A stretch of DNA of 64,000 nucleotides from Deltaproteobacteria bacterium (GTDB taxonomy: Bacteria; Myxococcota_A; Polyangia; HGW-17; SLPX01). Both the position numbers and the translations under genes were made by a program. The stretch is taken from contig JAGGXR010000044.1 of assembly GCA_021162935.1 (NCBI GenBank), positions 1 to 64,000 on the forward strand. The letters are read 5' to 3'. Shown here piece by piece: positions 49,350 to 58,953 of this stretch. How positions within the stretch are numbered: the first letter of the stretch is position 1; each line of letters starts with the position of its first letter. Below the pieces are notes generated by a model. It saw nothing but the letters and a program-made list of their open reading frames with translations. It searched no databases and was not told the DNA's origin.

Positions 49350-50280
49350 GACGATGCCTCCACCGCTTGTCACGCGCCACACGGCGATGCCATCGATACC
49401 AACGATGAATCATGAGCTGTCGACGCCGCACGATCCTCCGGATCCTGGACAACCGATACCTAGCCCGCACCGGTCGTCGCAGCACCCACGGCCACAACAC
49501 GCCCTTGACGTCCACGAGAACCGTCCGATAGATGCGCTTCTTGGCCCGATCGCGCGGGTGAAACGTCGAAATATGGAAGTGGTTCCTGTGCCCGTGGTCG
49601 TAGTCCGGAGTCAAGATTCTGCCGAACAGATTCGAGGCGTCCAGGTCACAGGCCAGATCCCGAAGCAGCCGCGCCTTCCAGGTCTCGGCATGACCCTCGC
49701 AGGTTCTGCCCCGACCCAGTCCTTTTTCATAGTCGGATTCTACCATGACCCTGCGACCATTACGCGCAACGAACCCATGGATGTCCACAGCCAAACCAAG
49801 GGCATGGAGGCTCAATCGATTCGTCCCGTCCACGTTCCTCCAGCTATAAAAGTTTGAGTAGAGAACCTCCTTGACACCGTTCACACGAAAGATGGGGGAC
49901 GCCCGTTGCAAAGCCACGGCGAGGCGACAGTCCATGAGCATGTGGTCGTGACCGAAAAAAGAACGATATCGAATGGAACCAAGCCGTCCGCCCAAAATCT
50001 CCACTGGAGTCGCAACCCCCCGTACCGACCTGGTTTTACGAAAACGAACCTTGAGACGCCGTAACCGTCGCAGGCATCGCCGATCTACGAATCCCTTTTG
50101 AATCGGATGATGAAACTCAGCACCAACCAGTGGGTGCATGCGAGCCACGGGCGCTCGGCTCACGACCGGGCGAGCCCGAACAGGACCATTGAACAGCACC
50201 ACGACTGCAGCAAAAACGAAACATTCGATCAAAACAAGTCGAATCGATCGGAAAAAACTCTTGTCACCCCTTCCTTTCAA
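49342..50280 (-). CDS. Exported M15/extensin-like peptidase domain protein
   Basis: This 312-residue protein has a signal anchor (VLIECFVFAAVVVLF) near residues 16-30. A zinc-peptidase-like domain resembles the extensin-like/VanY-M15 group: SLHALGLAVDIHGF (S-x-H-x-x-G-x-A-x-D) near residue 158 and DHGHRNHFHIS near 228. Those are the metal ligands His, Asp and His of D-Ala-D-Ala carboxypeptidase-like folds. It probably trims peptidoglycan or binds it. The last 60 residues are extremely Arg-rich, which is odd and may bind polyanions. The start is TTG 50280, overlapping the preceding stop, with GGAGGG upstream. It sits in an operon with the GTPase and kinase. Confidence 0.82.
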   Translation of the reverse strand: MKGRGDKSFFRSIRLVLIECFVFAAVVVLFNGPVRARPVVSRAPVARMHPLVGAEFHHPIQKGFVDRRCLRRLRRLKVRFRKTRSVRGVATPVEILGGRLGSIRYRSFFGHDHMLMDCRLAVALQRASPIFRVNGVKEVLYSNFYSWRNVDGTNRLSLHALGLAVDIHGFVARNGRRVMVESDYEKGLGRGRTCEGHAETWKARLLRDLACDLDASNLFGRILTPDYDHGHRNHFHISTFHPRDRAKKRIYRTVLVDVKGVLWPWVLRRPVRARYRLSRIRRIVRRRQLMIHRWYRWHRRVARDKRWRHRRG

Positions 50281-51527
50281 CGCAAGCCCTCCTTTTCCTG
50301 GGCCCCCTCAATCACATGGCGCACCCGCCACGTGGCTGCCTGCTCCGACAGGACATGCGCCAACTCCCCGAGCAATCGACTCATCTCGTCAAGCTGAGCC
50401 ACCCGCTGCGGGCTGTCATCCTGTCGTTCCAAACGCTCCAATCGCCGCTCGATCCCAGCAACCCGGGCACCAAGAGACGAGGTGACCCGCTGGACGACGG
50501 CCAACTTCTCCACCAACTCATCCTGGACATTGGTTCGCTGCTTCACATCGGCGACCAGTTCGTCCACCAATGCTTGAAGGCCTTGCACCATGTCATCGAC
50601 CGCAGACATTCTCTCCTCGAACCTGGATTCGAGGGCCGTGACGGCCTCCGACTCATAGGATACCTCGACCGCATCATAGGAAGCCTCGGCATCCATGACG
50701 TCTTCGACTGCACCTGTCATAGTTTCCGGCGCAGATCGCCTGGACGATTCGGCCGATGCGCCTTCACCGTCGACGCCGACCTCCGCATCCTCGATCGCGA
50801 CTTCCAGGTTCTTTTCCGCCTGGTCGTCCGGTGCTTCTGCGCCATTGCCGTCCCCCTCGCCACTCATGATGCGTTCGAGCAGGGCATGCCCGTCCATGGG
50901 CACATCCGGACGCGAATGCCGCGAATTCTCCGCAAACGGGTCCAGGTCCTCTTTGATCGTTTGGAGAGTCAGACGAACGATCCGCCGTAAGGTTTCGAGG
51001 ACGCCCTCACCGCTTGAGGCAACCGATTCGATGAAGGGATACCGACTCAGGCCCAACTCGCGAGCCAACTGCTCCACAGGCAATGCGGAGGGCAAATCCC
51101 GCTTGTTGTACTGGACCAACATGGGAAGGTCTTCGAGACGGATATCGTGCTCCGCCAAATTGTCTCTCAGATTCTGGAGGCTGAACTGATTCTGGTCCAT
51201 GGCCTCGACCTGCGAATCCACCACGAACACGATGCCGTCCACGCCCGCCAGAACCTGCTTCCTCGTATTGTTGTACCGAACCTGCCCAGGAACCGTGTAG
51301 AGTTGGATCTTGACATCGAAACTGCGGATTTTACCGAGTTCTACCGGCATCCAATCAAAAAACAAGGTCCGGTCGCCGGTCGTGTCCAGCACCATCAGGT
51401 CGCCAGTCCGCTCTGGGTTGAGCTGATGGCTCAACTGTTCCAGGTTCGTCGTCTTGCCGCACAGGCCAGGACCGTAGAACACGATCTTGATCTGCAAGGT
51501 TCGGTCATGAGTGTCTACCAAAGACAT
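50277..51527 (-). CDS. MglA-like small GTPase with acidic and coiled-coil extension
   Basis: Residues about 10-190 match the MglA/SofG family, the bacterial polarity GTPases: P-loop GPGLCGKTTN, switch region QLYTVPGQVRYN, and NKRDLP for guanine specificity. MglA is about 195 residues, whereas this protein has 416. The extension holds an acidic disordered part (about 215-290) and a coiled coil (about 300-395, VDDMVQGLQALVDELVADVK, then LGARVAGIERRLERLERQ), so it may dimerise or tether to a scaffold. No roadblock/MglB partner gene is next to it. It leads the operon with the peptidase and kinase genes. A good promoter lies upstream. Confidence 0.92.
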   Translation of the reverse strand: MSLVDTHDRTLQIKIVFYGPGLCGKTTNLEQLSHQLNPERTGDLMVLDTTGDRTLFFDWMPVELGKIRSFDVKIQLYTVPGQVRYNNTRKQVLAGVDGIVFVVDSQVEAMDQNQFSLQNLRDNLAEHDIRLEDLPMLVQYNKRDLPSALPVEQLARELGLSRYPFIESVASSGEGVLETLRRIVRLTLQTIKEDLDPFAENSRHSRPDVPMDGHALLERIMSGEGDGNGAEAPDDQAEKNLEVAIEDAEVGVDGEGASAESSRRSAPETMTGAVEDVMDAEASYDAVEVSYESEAVTALESRFEERMSAVDDMVQGLQALVDELVADVKQRTNVQDELVEKLAVVQRVTSSLGARVAGIERRLERLERQDDSPQRVAQLDEMSRLLGELAHVLSEQAATWRVRHVIEGAQEKEGLR

Positions 51528-51594
51528 CGTCTACCTATGGCCAACGCGAGGTTCGATTCCATCATGTCCCGTACAAGAAGCATTCGTCTGGCGA

Positions 51595-51624
51595 ATCTTA
51601 GCATGGCTTTTTGGTTCGACACAA
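51595..51624 (-). promoter_or_regulatory. Sigma-70-type promoter of the GTPase operon
   Basis: On the minus strand TTGTGT (51619-51624) and TAAGAT (51595-51600) are spaced 18 bases apart, about 70 bases upstream of the GTPase ATG at 51527. Confidence 0.5.
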
Positions 51625-51739
51625 CCCTTTGACGAAAAATCACACAGACCAAATCCATGAGCTGGAGATCCACAACATCAGACGAATCCTCTGTCTCACA
51701 TCTGGGGCCCGCTCAAGTAGGCTGCAAGCCGCATCCTAC

Positions 51740-53158
51740 CTATTGACAGGCGTTTCCCACCTGATCATCCACCCAACCGCAGGTGCCGAAACCACAGGCC
51801 GAACACCAAGTCCGACGCACGACCCCGTGATCGCACCACAACAAACGGCCACCATCACACTCTCCCTTTTCGTCCAGGCCGGGACAGTCCTGGGAAAGGC
51901 ACCGAGCGCGGCCCAAACGATCGAATCCACAAGCACCATCACAGCAGCGCTGGACGAGTCGACCGTTGCTGCACCACTGAGCCACTTGGCCGGTACAGGT
52001 TCCCTTCTCGTCCAGCCCAAAACAGGGATCCCAACCAGCCAAGTAGTCCTTCCAGAAACTTTGATTCGCATCGACCCGGCAAAAGTGATCATAATCCATG
52101 CAGGACGTGTCTCCCCAAGACACGGTCCCGACCACCCGAACGGACCCATCGGCGAAGCCATAGAGCGAGGGTCCGCCTGAGTCGCCGTAGCACACCGAAC
52201 TCCAGTGACTCCCGTAGACGATGTACTCACCCGCATCGAGTTCCGTCACCGGCTCGGTCGTCCAAAACCGCCTCGTGTTGTTCTCGTCCGTCTCCGTGGA
52301 GCCAAACCCGACATTTTGGACCACTTTGCCAACAAAACCCTGATCCAGATCCTCGTCATTGACCGACAGAGGCTGAATTTCCGGCAGGACCTCGGTCGCC
52401 GACTCCTTGAGGATCACGATCCCTTCATCATGGATGGCCTCCCAGTCGTATCCCTTGTGGTCATACACGCTCTGAACTGCAAACACGTGGCGAGGGGCCG
52501 ATACGTCCGAGCCCACGATAAAAAATAGAGTCGAAGGATCCACCGTCTGATTGCCCCATTCGTCCAGCACGCAATGAGCAGCTGTCAAGACCACCTTGTC
52601 GGCGACAAGGGTGGCCGTGCAGAAATTCTCATACGCGCCACCCTTCCGATCCGCCAGGGCTCCAATCGCCAGAATTTGGCCGCCCGTCAGACAGACAGCC
52701 TCCGGGCCGATGGCACCGTGATAGACCAGCGGAGTCGCTGACACCTTCGAAGCTCCGCAACCACAGTCCTTCGGCCAGGTACCATCCGGGTCCTCCCCCT
52801 GCCCGCCACAGACATAGCCGGCCCCGTCCCAGCCGCACCCCTGCTCGCCACAGTCCGAGAATCGAAGCGTCCCGTCCTGACACCGATACAGGTGCGCCCC
52901 ATCACAACACCCCTGTTCGGGTAGTCCATTGCAGGCCTGACAGTCCTCAGCGCAATCCTGTGCCGTCTCGTCGGAGGCGCACAGACCGTCGCCGCACCGA
53001 CCCTGAGCGTCTCCCATTCCATCCCGTCCACCGTCGTCGCCAACCGGCACGGCCCTACCCCGGCAGCCTGCAACGCCCACCAACAGGATTACCACGGAAG
53101 CCGACAGGACCAAGCGCCCCCCCCCCCCGATTTCTAACTCCAACTGGTCGCCAATCAT
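51740..53158 (-). CDS. Secreted trypsin-like serine protease lipoprotein
   Basis: This 472-residue protein from ATG 53158 has a signal with lipobox VGVAGC, an N-terminal Cys-rich domain, and a chymotrypsin-fold protease (about 140-400). The catalytic His is in VLTAAHC, Asp probably in HDEGIVIL, and Ser in CYGDSGGPS. The C-terminal about 90 residues are Cys-rich repeats (FGLDEKGTCTGQVAQW, then PGLDEKGECDGGRLLW). It is probably anchored or secreted and protein-degrading. Codons 11-14 of the signal region are a run of 12 G in the mRNA sense. Two 18-base tandem repeats precede the start. The true start is uncertain because the ribosome site is weak. Its last residues NACQ end at 51740. Confidence 0.88.
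   Translation of the reverse strand: MIGDQLELEIGGGGRLVLSASVVILLVGVAGCRGRAVPVGDDGGRDGMGDAQGRCGDGLCASDETAQDCAEDCQACNGLPEQGCCDGAHLYRCQDGTLRFSDCGEQGCGWDGAGYVCGGQGEDPDGTWPKDCGCGASKVSATPLVYHGAIGPEAVCLTGGQILAIGALADRKGGAYENFCTATLVADKVVLTAAHCVLDEWGNQTVDPSTLFFIVGSDVSAPRHVFAVQSVYDHKGYDWEAIHDEGIVILKESATEVLPEIQPLSVNDEDLDQGFVGKVVQNVGFGSTETDENNTRRFWTTEPVTELDAGEYIVYGSHWSSVCYGDSGGPSLYGFADGSVRVVGTVSWGDTSCMDYDHFCRVDANQSFWKDYLAGWDPCFGLDEKGTCTGQVAQWCSNGRLVQRCCDGACGFDRLGRARCLSQDCPGLDEKGECDGGRLLWCDHGVVRRTWCSACGFGTCGWVDDQVGNACQ
53117..53128. repeat. 12-base C:G homopolymer inside the protease signal peptide
   Basis: Twelve C on the + strand (12 G in the mRNA sense) encode G11-G14 of the protease. A slip of one base would throw the signal peptide and protease out of frame, the usual architecture of a phase-variable gene. 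Confidence 0.8.
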
Positions 53159-53187
53159 GCAAAACCCCGTTTTCGGGCCTTTTCCAT

Positions 53188-53223
53188 GTCCGTACTTCCT
53201 TTGCAATCCGTACTTTCTTTGCA
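53188..53223. repeat. Two tandem 18-base repeats before the protease start
   Basis: TCCGTACTTCCTTTGCAA (53188-53205) and TCCGTACTTTCTTTGCAA (53206-53223) differ at one base. They lie in the upstream or leader region of the minus-strand protease gene. Their copy number may vary and would change spacing near the start. Confidence 0.65.
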
Positions 53224-53526
53224 AACAGCAAAATCACTGAGAAGCATAGCACAATCATGGCCAAGGATCACGGCCCCCCCTGACATCGCTCAACGGACAG
53301 ACGGATCGGGACACGTGGACCGGAGGCTTCTCTCTTCGACTGCCACCCTCAGCATCTCAGTCACAATGTAACGACCGACCCCATTTTGCAGGTTCGTGGA
53401 TGAGACTGCGAAATGAGAATAGCGTGGCCCAAAGCCACGCATCCGGCCTGATTGCTGTGTTTAGCGTAACCTTTGCCGATACGTCGTGAAAAAGTTCGGT
53501 GGTGGTATTGACAGGTCGTTCCATAT

Positions 53527-53582
53527 CAGGCGGGATAGATCGGCGTTCCAGATGGCAGATTTATTCTGACCAGCCTCCTAAG
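53527..53582 (-). repeat. Dispersed repeat copy A, 3' of rpoD
   Basis: The reverse complement of 53527-53582 reads CTTAGGAGGCTGGTCAGAAT and continues to ATCCCGCCTG. Over about 50 bases it is nearly identical to copy B (55515-55568) in opposite orientation. It begins about 57 bases after the rpoD stop codon. Confidence 0.75.
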
Positions 53583-53639
53583 GTTCAAGATGAGTTTTCG
53601 GCCGAACCGGAATGTCGCGACGACTCGGATCGCGGGAAA

Positions 53640-55478
53640 TCAAGTCTCGGCGAAGCTCTTGAGCTTCTTGGAACGACTGGGATGTCTCAGCTTCCGCAAT
53701 GCCTTGGCCTCAATCTGGCGGATACGTTCTCGGGTGACGGCGAAGTCCTGCCCCACCTCTTCCAGCGTGTGGTCCGACCGCTCCCCGATGCCGAAGCGCA
53801 TCCGCAACACCTTCTCCTCACGAGGCGTCAGGGTCGCAAGGACCTTGCGGGTCTGCTCGGCCAGGTTGGCGGAAATCACGGCCTCCGAAGGAGAAACGAC
53901 GCCCTTGTCTTCGATGAAGTCTCCCAGATGAGAGTCTTCCTCCTCGCCAATCGGTGTTTCGAGAGAAATGGGCTCCTTGGCGATTTTTAGGACCTTGCGC
54001 ACTTTGTCCAAAGGCAATTCCATGCGTTCGGCAATCTCTTCCGGGGTCGGCTCCCGTCCCAACTCCTGAACGAGGTATCGGCTCGTCCGGATCAACTTGT
54101 TGATGGTCTCAATCATGTGCACAGGAATCCGGATCGTCCGGGCCTGGTCCGCAATGGACCTGGTGATCGCCTGCCGAATCCACCAGGTGGCGTACGTGGA
54201 AAACTTGTACCCGCGACGGTACTCGAACTTATCCACGGCCTTCATGAGCCCAATGTTGCCCTCCTGGATGAGATCCAAAAACTGCAATCCGCGGTTCGTG
54301 TACTTTTTCGCAATGGAGACCACGAGCCGAAGGTTCGCCTCGACGAGCTCACACTTGGCCCGTTCAGCCGATTTTTCTCCCTCACTGATCTCCCGACACA
54401 CGGCCACGAGCTGATGGGCGGCCATGCCGGCCTCGTGCTCCACCCGACTGACCTTGCGCTTGGCGACCCGAATGACACGATCCGCCTCAATGAGTTCCTC
54501 CTGTTTGACCCCGAGCTTGTTCTCGATGCGACGCCCCGAATGGCGGGAACGCTTCATCTCGGTCAAGGTCCGACGTATGTCCTTGGCGGACATCCCGCCC
54601 CTCCGCTCGGCCCGCTCGATCTCCTTCTCGGCGACCTCCACCCGAGACACCAAGCCCTTGATCTTCGACACGATGGACTCGATCTGATTCTTGCTCAATC
54701 GCAAGATCAACAGGGTGTGGAACATCTCCCTTTTGACCCCTTCACGCTGGGACAGAAGGCGTTTTCGCATCTGTTGCGACAAACCCTTGTCAGCGATCTT
54801 GACCGCAAGCCGCTCACGCTCCCTGTCCAGTCGATGCACCTGATCGATGAGCCTAACGACCTCGTTGATCTGGTTCTCGTCGTCGACCATAACCTCCTCA
54901 TCGTCCACGTCGCGAACCACGTCCTTGAGTCGCATCTTGCCCCGCTTGAGGAAATCACCCAACTTGACGATCTCCTGCACGGCCAGGGACGAATTGAGCA
55001 CGACTGCGAGGACCTTGCCCTCTCCATCCTCGATCCTGCGGGCCAGTTCCACCTCCCCTTCCCGGGTGAGCAACGAAACACTCCCCATCTTGCGCAGGTA
55101 AAGACGCACAGGGTCATGCGTTTTGGCATAGCTCGCATCCGTCTCGACCGGCTCGGCCTCTTCGGTCGCGGCGGTGGGGTCTGCCTGAGTCGCCACGTCG
55201 GCTGCATTGTCCACGAGACGAATCCCCGCGTCTGAGAAGGAACTGAGCCACTCGTCGATCTGCTCGGCAGCGAGCCCATCCGGCATGGCCTCGTTCAATT
55301 CATCGTAGGTCAGAAATCCCTTCTCTTTGCCGGATCTGAGCAGCTTGTCCCTCGTGGCGAAATCTTCCGCCTCCAGAACTCTGCCCCTGCCCAGCCCGAC
55401 CATCTGCCCCCGAACGCCCAGGCCCTTGTTGTTGACTGAAGTCGCTGCTCGTCTTTTATTCGTCTTATTGCTACTCAT
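53640..55478 (-). CDS. rpoD: Principal RNA polymerase sigma factor RpoD (sigma-70)
   Basis: This 612-residue primary sigma factor directs core polymerase to -35/-10 promoters. An acidic region 1.1-like N-terminus and region 1.2 ([20 protein letters not shown]) are followed by a nonconserved region of about 200 residues. Region 2 is intact, with [33 protein letters not shown] and the -10-binding aromatics. Region 3 follows, then region 4 with the helix-turn-helix [20 protein letters not shown]. The start is ATG 55478 after GAGGTAG; the 60 codons upstream are not used. It is downstream of dnaG, the classical macromolecular-synthesis arrangement, with a 199-base gap that contains repeats. Confidence 0.97.
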   Translation of the reverse strand: MSSNKTNKRRAATSVNNKGLGVRGQMVGLGRGRVLEAEDFATRDKLLRSGKEKGFLTYDELNEAMPDGLAAEQIDEWLSSFSDAGIRLVDNAADVATQADPTAATEEAEPVETDASYAKTHDPVRLYLRKMGSVSLLTREGEVELARRIEDGEGKVLAVVLNSSLAVQEIVKLGDFLKRGKMRLKDVVRDVDDEEVMVDDENQINEVVRLIDQVHRLDRERERLAVKIADKGLSQQMRKRLLSQREGVKREMFHTLLILRLSKNQIESIVSKIKGLVSRVEVAEKEIERAERRGGMSAKDIRRTLTEMKRSRHSGRRIENKLGVKQEELIEADRVIRVAKRKVSRVEHEAGMAAHQLVAVCREISEGEKSAERAKCELVEANLRLVVSIAKKYTNRGLQFLDLIQEGNIGLMKAVDKFEYRRGYKFSTYATWWIRQAITRSIADQARTIRIPVHMIETINKLIRTSRYLVQELGREPTPEEIAERMELPLDKVRKVLKIAKEPISLETPIGEEEDSHLGDFIEDKGVVSPSEAVISANLAEQTRKVLATLTPREEKVLRMRFGIGERSDHTLEEVGQDFAVTRERIRQIEAKALRKLRHPSRSKKLKSFAET

Positions 55479-55514
55479 TTGCACGCTACCTCGTCCATGC
55501 TGAAACCACCCGTT

Positions 55515-55568
55515 AAGGAAGCTGGTCAGAATAAATCTGCCATCTGGAACGCCGATCCATCCCGCCTG
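55515..55568 (+). repeat. Dispersed repeat copy B, between dnaG and rpoD
   Basis: It starts AAGGAAGCTGGTCAGAAT and runs to ATCCCGCCTG, matching the reverse complement of copy A over about 48 bases with one or two differences. It lies in the leader of rpoD. With copy C it forms an imperfect inverted pair over about 165 bases. Confidence 0.75.
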
Positions 55569-55639
55569 GCTTTGTCGCTCCTCGGTTGCGTACCACCACC
55601 CGGTACGCGCCCTCGTCGCTTCGTGCCAGACGGGCGCCT

Positions 55640-55682
55640 CGACGCCCCAAATTGGCAACCCTATTTTGAACAGCCTCCTAAG
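55640..55682 (-). repeat. Dispersed repeat copy C, spanning the dnaG stop
   Basis: The minus strand reads CTTAGGAGGCTGTTCAAAAT and then GGTTGCCA, a diverged match to copies A and B over about 42 bases with one indel. The dnaG TAG stop lies inside it. The match is about 65% by eye. Confidence 0.55.
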
Positions 55683-57639
55683 TCCGCTCGCTGGCCACCT
55701 GCTCTCGAACGAACGTCAACTCATGCTTTCGCAACGCAAGCCTCCGCACCTCCTGTCGGTCACCTTTAGCACTGGCGCGACGCATCTGTCGATCCAAATC
55801 CTTGAGCGTTTCGTTTATTTGAGCCACCTTGACCCCAAAAAGGATTTCCCGAAGCGCCTGATGACTGTCTATGGAGCCTAAAAATTTCTCCTCGAAGATC
55901 GCACTCGCCACCAAGTCGGCGAGATCGTCCTCCACGGAACCAAGCACCTCAGCCACATCGATACGGCCCGAATCCGCCTGCATATCGAGTACCCGGAGAA
56001 GCAGCTTGCGCAGATCCGGACTCGTCAGCCGATCCACGATTTCGGCCACACCTTCGGCCGCTGCTAGGTGGGGCTGCGCCACCAAAAGGGCCAGCAGATC
56101 CACACCACAGGCAAGCACTGCATCCAATTCCCGCTGCGGCTTCGAGACCACGGCGGAATCGCGGCCTCCGTGGCCCAGGACTCGATGGACCTCGGTCCTG
56201 ACCAATTTCACGTCCAGCCCGAGCAGACCCGCAGCCTCTTCGGTGTACAGGGCCCGCTCCACGGGATCCTTCACCCGAGCCAAAATGGGCACCATCCGCC
56301 CAAGCGCCCTAGCCCGGTCGGGAATCTGACCACCACTGTGTCCCTCCAGGACACGCTTGAGAAGAAAATCCGCCGCCGGCCTCGCCTCGGCAATGGCTGT
56401 ATCCACCGATTCGGGCACCTCCTTGAGGGCAGAATCCGGATCAAGGCCATCTTCGAGCATCGCGACCCTGCCGTCGAGCCCGGATTCGAGCAGCAACTCG
56501 GCTGCTCGAACCGAAGCCTTGCGACCGGCCTCGTCACCGTCGAACAACACAGTCACCTGCTGGCACCAGCGGCGGAGTTGATGTACGTGTCCCCTGGTCA
56601 GGGCAGTGCCCAGGGGAGCCACCGTGTTACGGTGCCCGGTCTGGTGCATGGCGATCACGTCCAGGTTCCCTTCGACCACCACGGTCTGCCCTGTCTTACG
56701 CAGATCCGTCTTAGCGGCAAAAATACCGTAGAGTCCGTCCGCCTTGCGAAACACCGGAGACTCAGGTGAATTGACGTACTTCCTGGGATCGGTGCTGCCT
56801 TCCAAAATCCTCCCGGAAAAACCCAGAACCTCGCCTCCGGGACCGCGAATCGGAAACATGATGCGGTCTCGAAAAAAATCATACACGTCTCTGGCGGTCA
56901 AATGACCGCCCCCCGCACCCTTCGAGCCTACCGTCCCGGCTGCCTCCCCGGCGCCCTCCGACGAAGCCGCCGGCTGCGTTGGCTCCGACTCGTGCTTGCG
57001 TCGGGCCACCACCAAACCGAGACGAGCAGCGACATACATGGGAACCTTGTTGCTCGTCAGCCAGCCCACCAGGCCGTCCCACCCGGACGGTGCAAAACCG
57101 AGCCGAAATCGTTTCCGAGTCTCTTCGTCCACCCCGCGTCGTTCCAAATACCTACGCGCCTCGCCTGCCTGGGGGCCTTCGAGTTGCTTCTCGAAAAAAC
57201 GCGCCGCCATGTCATTGACCCGCAGGTAATTCTGGCGATCGTCCCGCCGCTGCCGACGTGCATCCAACTCTCGTTGGGAAACATCGACCCTGGGCAATTC
57301 CACCCCGGCTCGTTCGGCCAGTTCTTCGATGACCTCCACAAACCCCTTGCCCTCCATCTTACGGAGAAACGAAATGGCGTCCCCTTTCTCGTGACAACCA
57401 AAGCAGTAGTACGACTTTCTCTGGGGACTCACGTAAAACGAAGGAGTCTTCTCGTCGTGAAACGGACACAGGCCCATATAATTGGCCCCGGAACGCTTGA
57501 GCTGTACGTACTCGCCAACAATCGCCACGATATCGGTTCGCTCCCGCACCTCGGCAATCACGTTCTCAGGAATCCTGCTGCTCACGACCTGGCCAACCTC
57601 CGGCGCATCGAACATCATTTTCGAATCTGGCCGATCCAT
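55678..57639 (-). CDS. dnaG: DNA primase DnaG
   Basis: This 653-residue primase makes RNA primers for replication. The N-terminal CHC2 zinc domain has C58, H61, C79 and C82 ([12 protein letters not shown] and [10 protein letters not shown]). The catalytic TOPRIM core has [16 protein letters not shown] and [12 protein letters not shown]. The C-terminal helicase-binding domain (about 500-653) is helical. Length and order match the family. ATG 57639 is used; ATGs at residues 8 and 9 are equally possible because no strong ribosome site is seen. A Gly/Ala/Ser/Glu-rich insert near residue 245 ([20 protein letters not shown]) is unusual. rpoD follows. Confidence 0.96.
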   Translation of the reverse strand: MDRPDSKMMFDAPEVGQVVSSRIPENVIAEVRERTDIVAIVGEYVQLKRSGANYMGLCPFHDEKTPSFYVSPQRKSYYCFGCHEKGDAISFLRKMEGKGFVEVIEELAERAGVELPRVDVSQRELDARRQRRDDRQNYLRVNDMAARFFEKQLEGPQAGEARRYLERRGVDEETRKRFRLGFAPSGWDGLVGWLTSNKVPMYVAARLGLVVARRKHESEPTQPAASSEGAGEAAGTVGSKGAGGGHLTARDVYDFFRDRIMFPIRGPGGEVLGFSGRILEGSTDPRKYVNSPESPVFRKADGLYGIFAAKTDLRKTGQTVVVEGNLDVIAMHQTGHRNTVAPLGTALTRGHVHQLRRWCQQVTVLFDGDEAGRKASVRAAELLLESGLDGRVAMLEDGLDPDSALKEVPESVDTAIAEARPAADFLLKRVLEGHSGGQIPDRARALGRMVPILARVKDPVERALYTEEAAGLLGLDVKLVRTEVHRVLGHGGRDSAVVSKPQRELDAVLACGVDLLALLVAQPHLAAAEGVAEIVDRLTSPDLRKLLLRVLDMQADSGRIDVAEVLGSVEDDLADLVASAIFEEKFLGSIDSHQALREILFGVKVAQINETLKDLDRQMRRASAKGDRQEVRRLALRKHELTFVREQVASERT

Positions 57640-58164
57640 CGCGTTTGTCAAACACAAGAAACAGACCAATCCAATTGGACATCCCGCATTCGACAATCAT
57701 TGGCGCCCACTACAAAGAAAGTATCGAGCCGGCTCGACCTCTCCGGGCAAGCACCATGTGCGTCCATGGGCCGACACCGGACCCTCACCTCTTCGGGGTT
57801 GGTCTTCGGCTGGCCGGCAATCAGCTACAGTGTTGCAAACTATGGCGGCGGTTAGCATATCTGTCAAATTGTGCAACCATTTTCTTGCAAGGGTACATAC
57901 CACATATTGCAAGAATAGTCCCCCTGTGCTGCACGGACAGAGACCATTTTCTTGCAAGAACGCAGACCTTGTTCAGCAAACGTCCCCGCCTTACAAAAGC
58001 GCAAAGAACCTGATTTCAGCCGAAAAACCGCTGCATTTTTTGCGTTTTTCCCGGTTCCTGATACGATTCTGGCAAGAAAAAGACAATGTCGGCCCTCTGA
58101 GACAGGCCCACAGAAACGTGGCGCCATGGATCCGACATGCAACCACCCGCCCGGGAGAACAGGC
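57640..58164. other. Divergent intergenic region with TTGCAAG repeats
   Basis: 525 bases hold no supported gene. The part from 57840 to 58080 is AT-richer than the window. It contains ACCATTTTCTTGCAAG twice (57876-57891 and 57943-57958, 67 bases apart) and TTGCAAGAA at 57907. On the minus strand TTGACA at 57862-57867 could be the -35 box of dnaG, with a weak -10 at about 57838. A regulator may bind the repeats. Confidence 0.45.
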
Positions 58165-58818
58165 ATGATGAAGATCTTGACGGCACGCTACGAATCCGGT
58201 GAGCACTTCCTGAAAGACGTCCACATGGACGAAACCGGTGCCACCATCCACCACAGCACCAAAACGAACCTGTCGGACAACGAACAGATCCTGATGGAAA
58301 TCATGTTCCCCGAGATTCCCAACAGAGTACTCCTGCGGGGCCAAGTCGCGTCCCTGTCCAAGAACCCATCGGGCGCTGACCTCAAGATTGCCCACGAAGA
58401 TTTGGCCACGGTCGCATTCCTGATCAATGCCGCCCACCCGGGCTCCGAGGCTGAAACAACCGGCCCTGCCGCCAGACGACATCAACGGGTGCCAGTTGGA
58501 ATTCCGGTGGACTGGCAGATGGAGGGGTCGGGGGACATCATCATCAGCGCCACCGACGACCTCGGGTCCGGCGGCGTCCAGATCCGCACCCTCTCCCCAC
58601 CGCCAGTCGGCACTAAGGTCACGTTGAACCTCTCCCTCGATCCGATGTCAGGAGAAACAGTGGCCATCCCGGGAAAAGTCGTCTGGATCCGCCAAGACAA
58701 CGAATTTCAGGGCATGGGAGTCCAATTCATGCCGGGCGAAGGCCCCCAAAAACGTCAGATCCGCGACCTCTTGAAGAAGATCCTACTCTCCGGAGAAATA
58801 GGCGGCAGCAGCACCTGA
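58165..58818 (+). CDS. PilZ-domain protein (cyclic-di-GMP receptor-like)
   Basis: This 217-residue cytoplasmic protein has two PilZ-type beta-barrel parts. The N-terminal part (about 1-95) is PilZ/YcgR-N-like. The C-terminal PilZ domain (about 105-205) starts ARRHQRVPVGIPVDW, matching the R-x-x-x-R c-di-GMP motif, and has DDLGSGGVQIRT in place of D/N-x-S-x-x-G, with Gly preceding the second Gly. It ends GMGVQFMP. It probably senses c-di-GMP; target unknown. GGGAG lies 7 bases before ATG 58165; ATG 58168 is adjacent. The region downstream contains a possible terminator. Confidence 0.85.
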   Translation: MMKILTARYESGEHFLKDVHMDETGATIHHSTKTNLSDNEQILMEIMFPEIPNRVLLRGQVASLSKNPSGADLKIAHEDLATVAFLINAAHPGSEAETTGPAARRHQRVPVGIPVDWQMEGSGDIIISATDDLGSGGVQIRTLSPPPVGTKVTLNLSLDPMSGETVAIPGKVVWIRQDNEFQGMGVQFMPGEGPQKRQIRDLLKKILLSGEIGGSST

Positions 58819-58930
58819 TTCGGCCCCTTGCCCGGTCGTCCGACACCATCCGATCTTTCAGCTCCATCCACAAAACAAGGTCGATTCTCTGACCCGTCCC
58901 TCATATCTTGCGCCTGAGGGCAGTGAGCGG

Positions 58931-58953
58931 CCGCTGCCTTTGCGGTATTTTTT
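58931..58953 (+). terminator. Possible terminator after the PilZ gene
   Basis: CCGC-TGCCTTT-GCGG followed by TATTTTTT forms a short stem with a T-run. A GCGGCCGC palindrome lies just before it. The stem is only 4 pairs, so efficiency is doubtful. TTGCTT (58961) and TCAAAT (58985) then give a weak promoter for the aconitase gene. Confidence 0.35.

Larger units (their letters stand above)
53159..53639. other. Intergenic region between rpoD and the protease
   Basis: About 480 bases hold no supported gene. They contain the tandem 18-mers, repeat copy A at 53527-53582 and a TATGCT (-10-like, minus strand, near 53245) with no good -35 box. GGCCCCCC near 53272 adds another C-run. Confidence 0.5.

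Noticed and set aside
51545-51575. tRNA-like GGTTCGATTCC
   Set aside because: No acceptor stem or anticodon arm can be folded around it; it is in the leader of the GTPase gene.
57805-57845. Sigma-54-type promoter (GG...GC) near the dnaG leader
   Set aside because: GG and GC are 10 bases apart, but the flanking bases do not match TGGCAC and TTGCA, and no bEBP gene is near.
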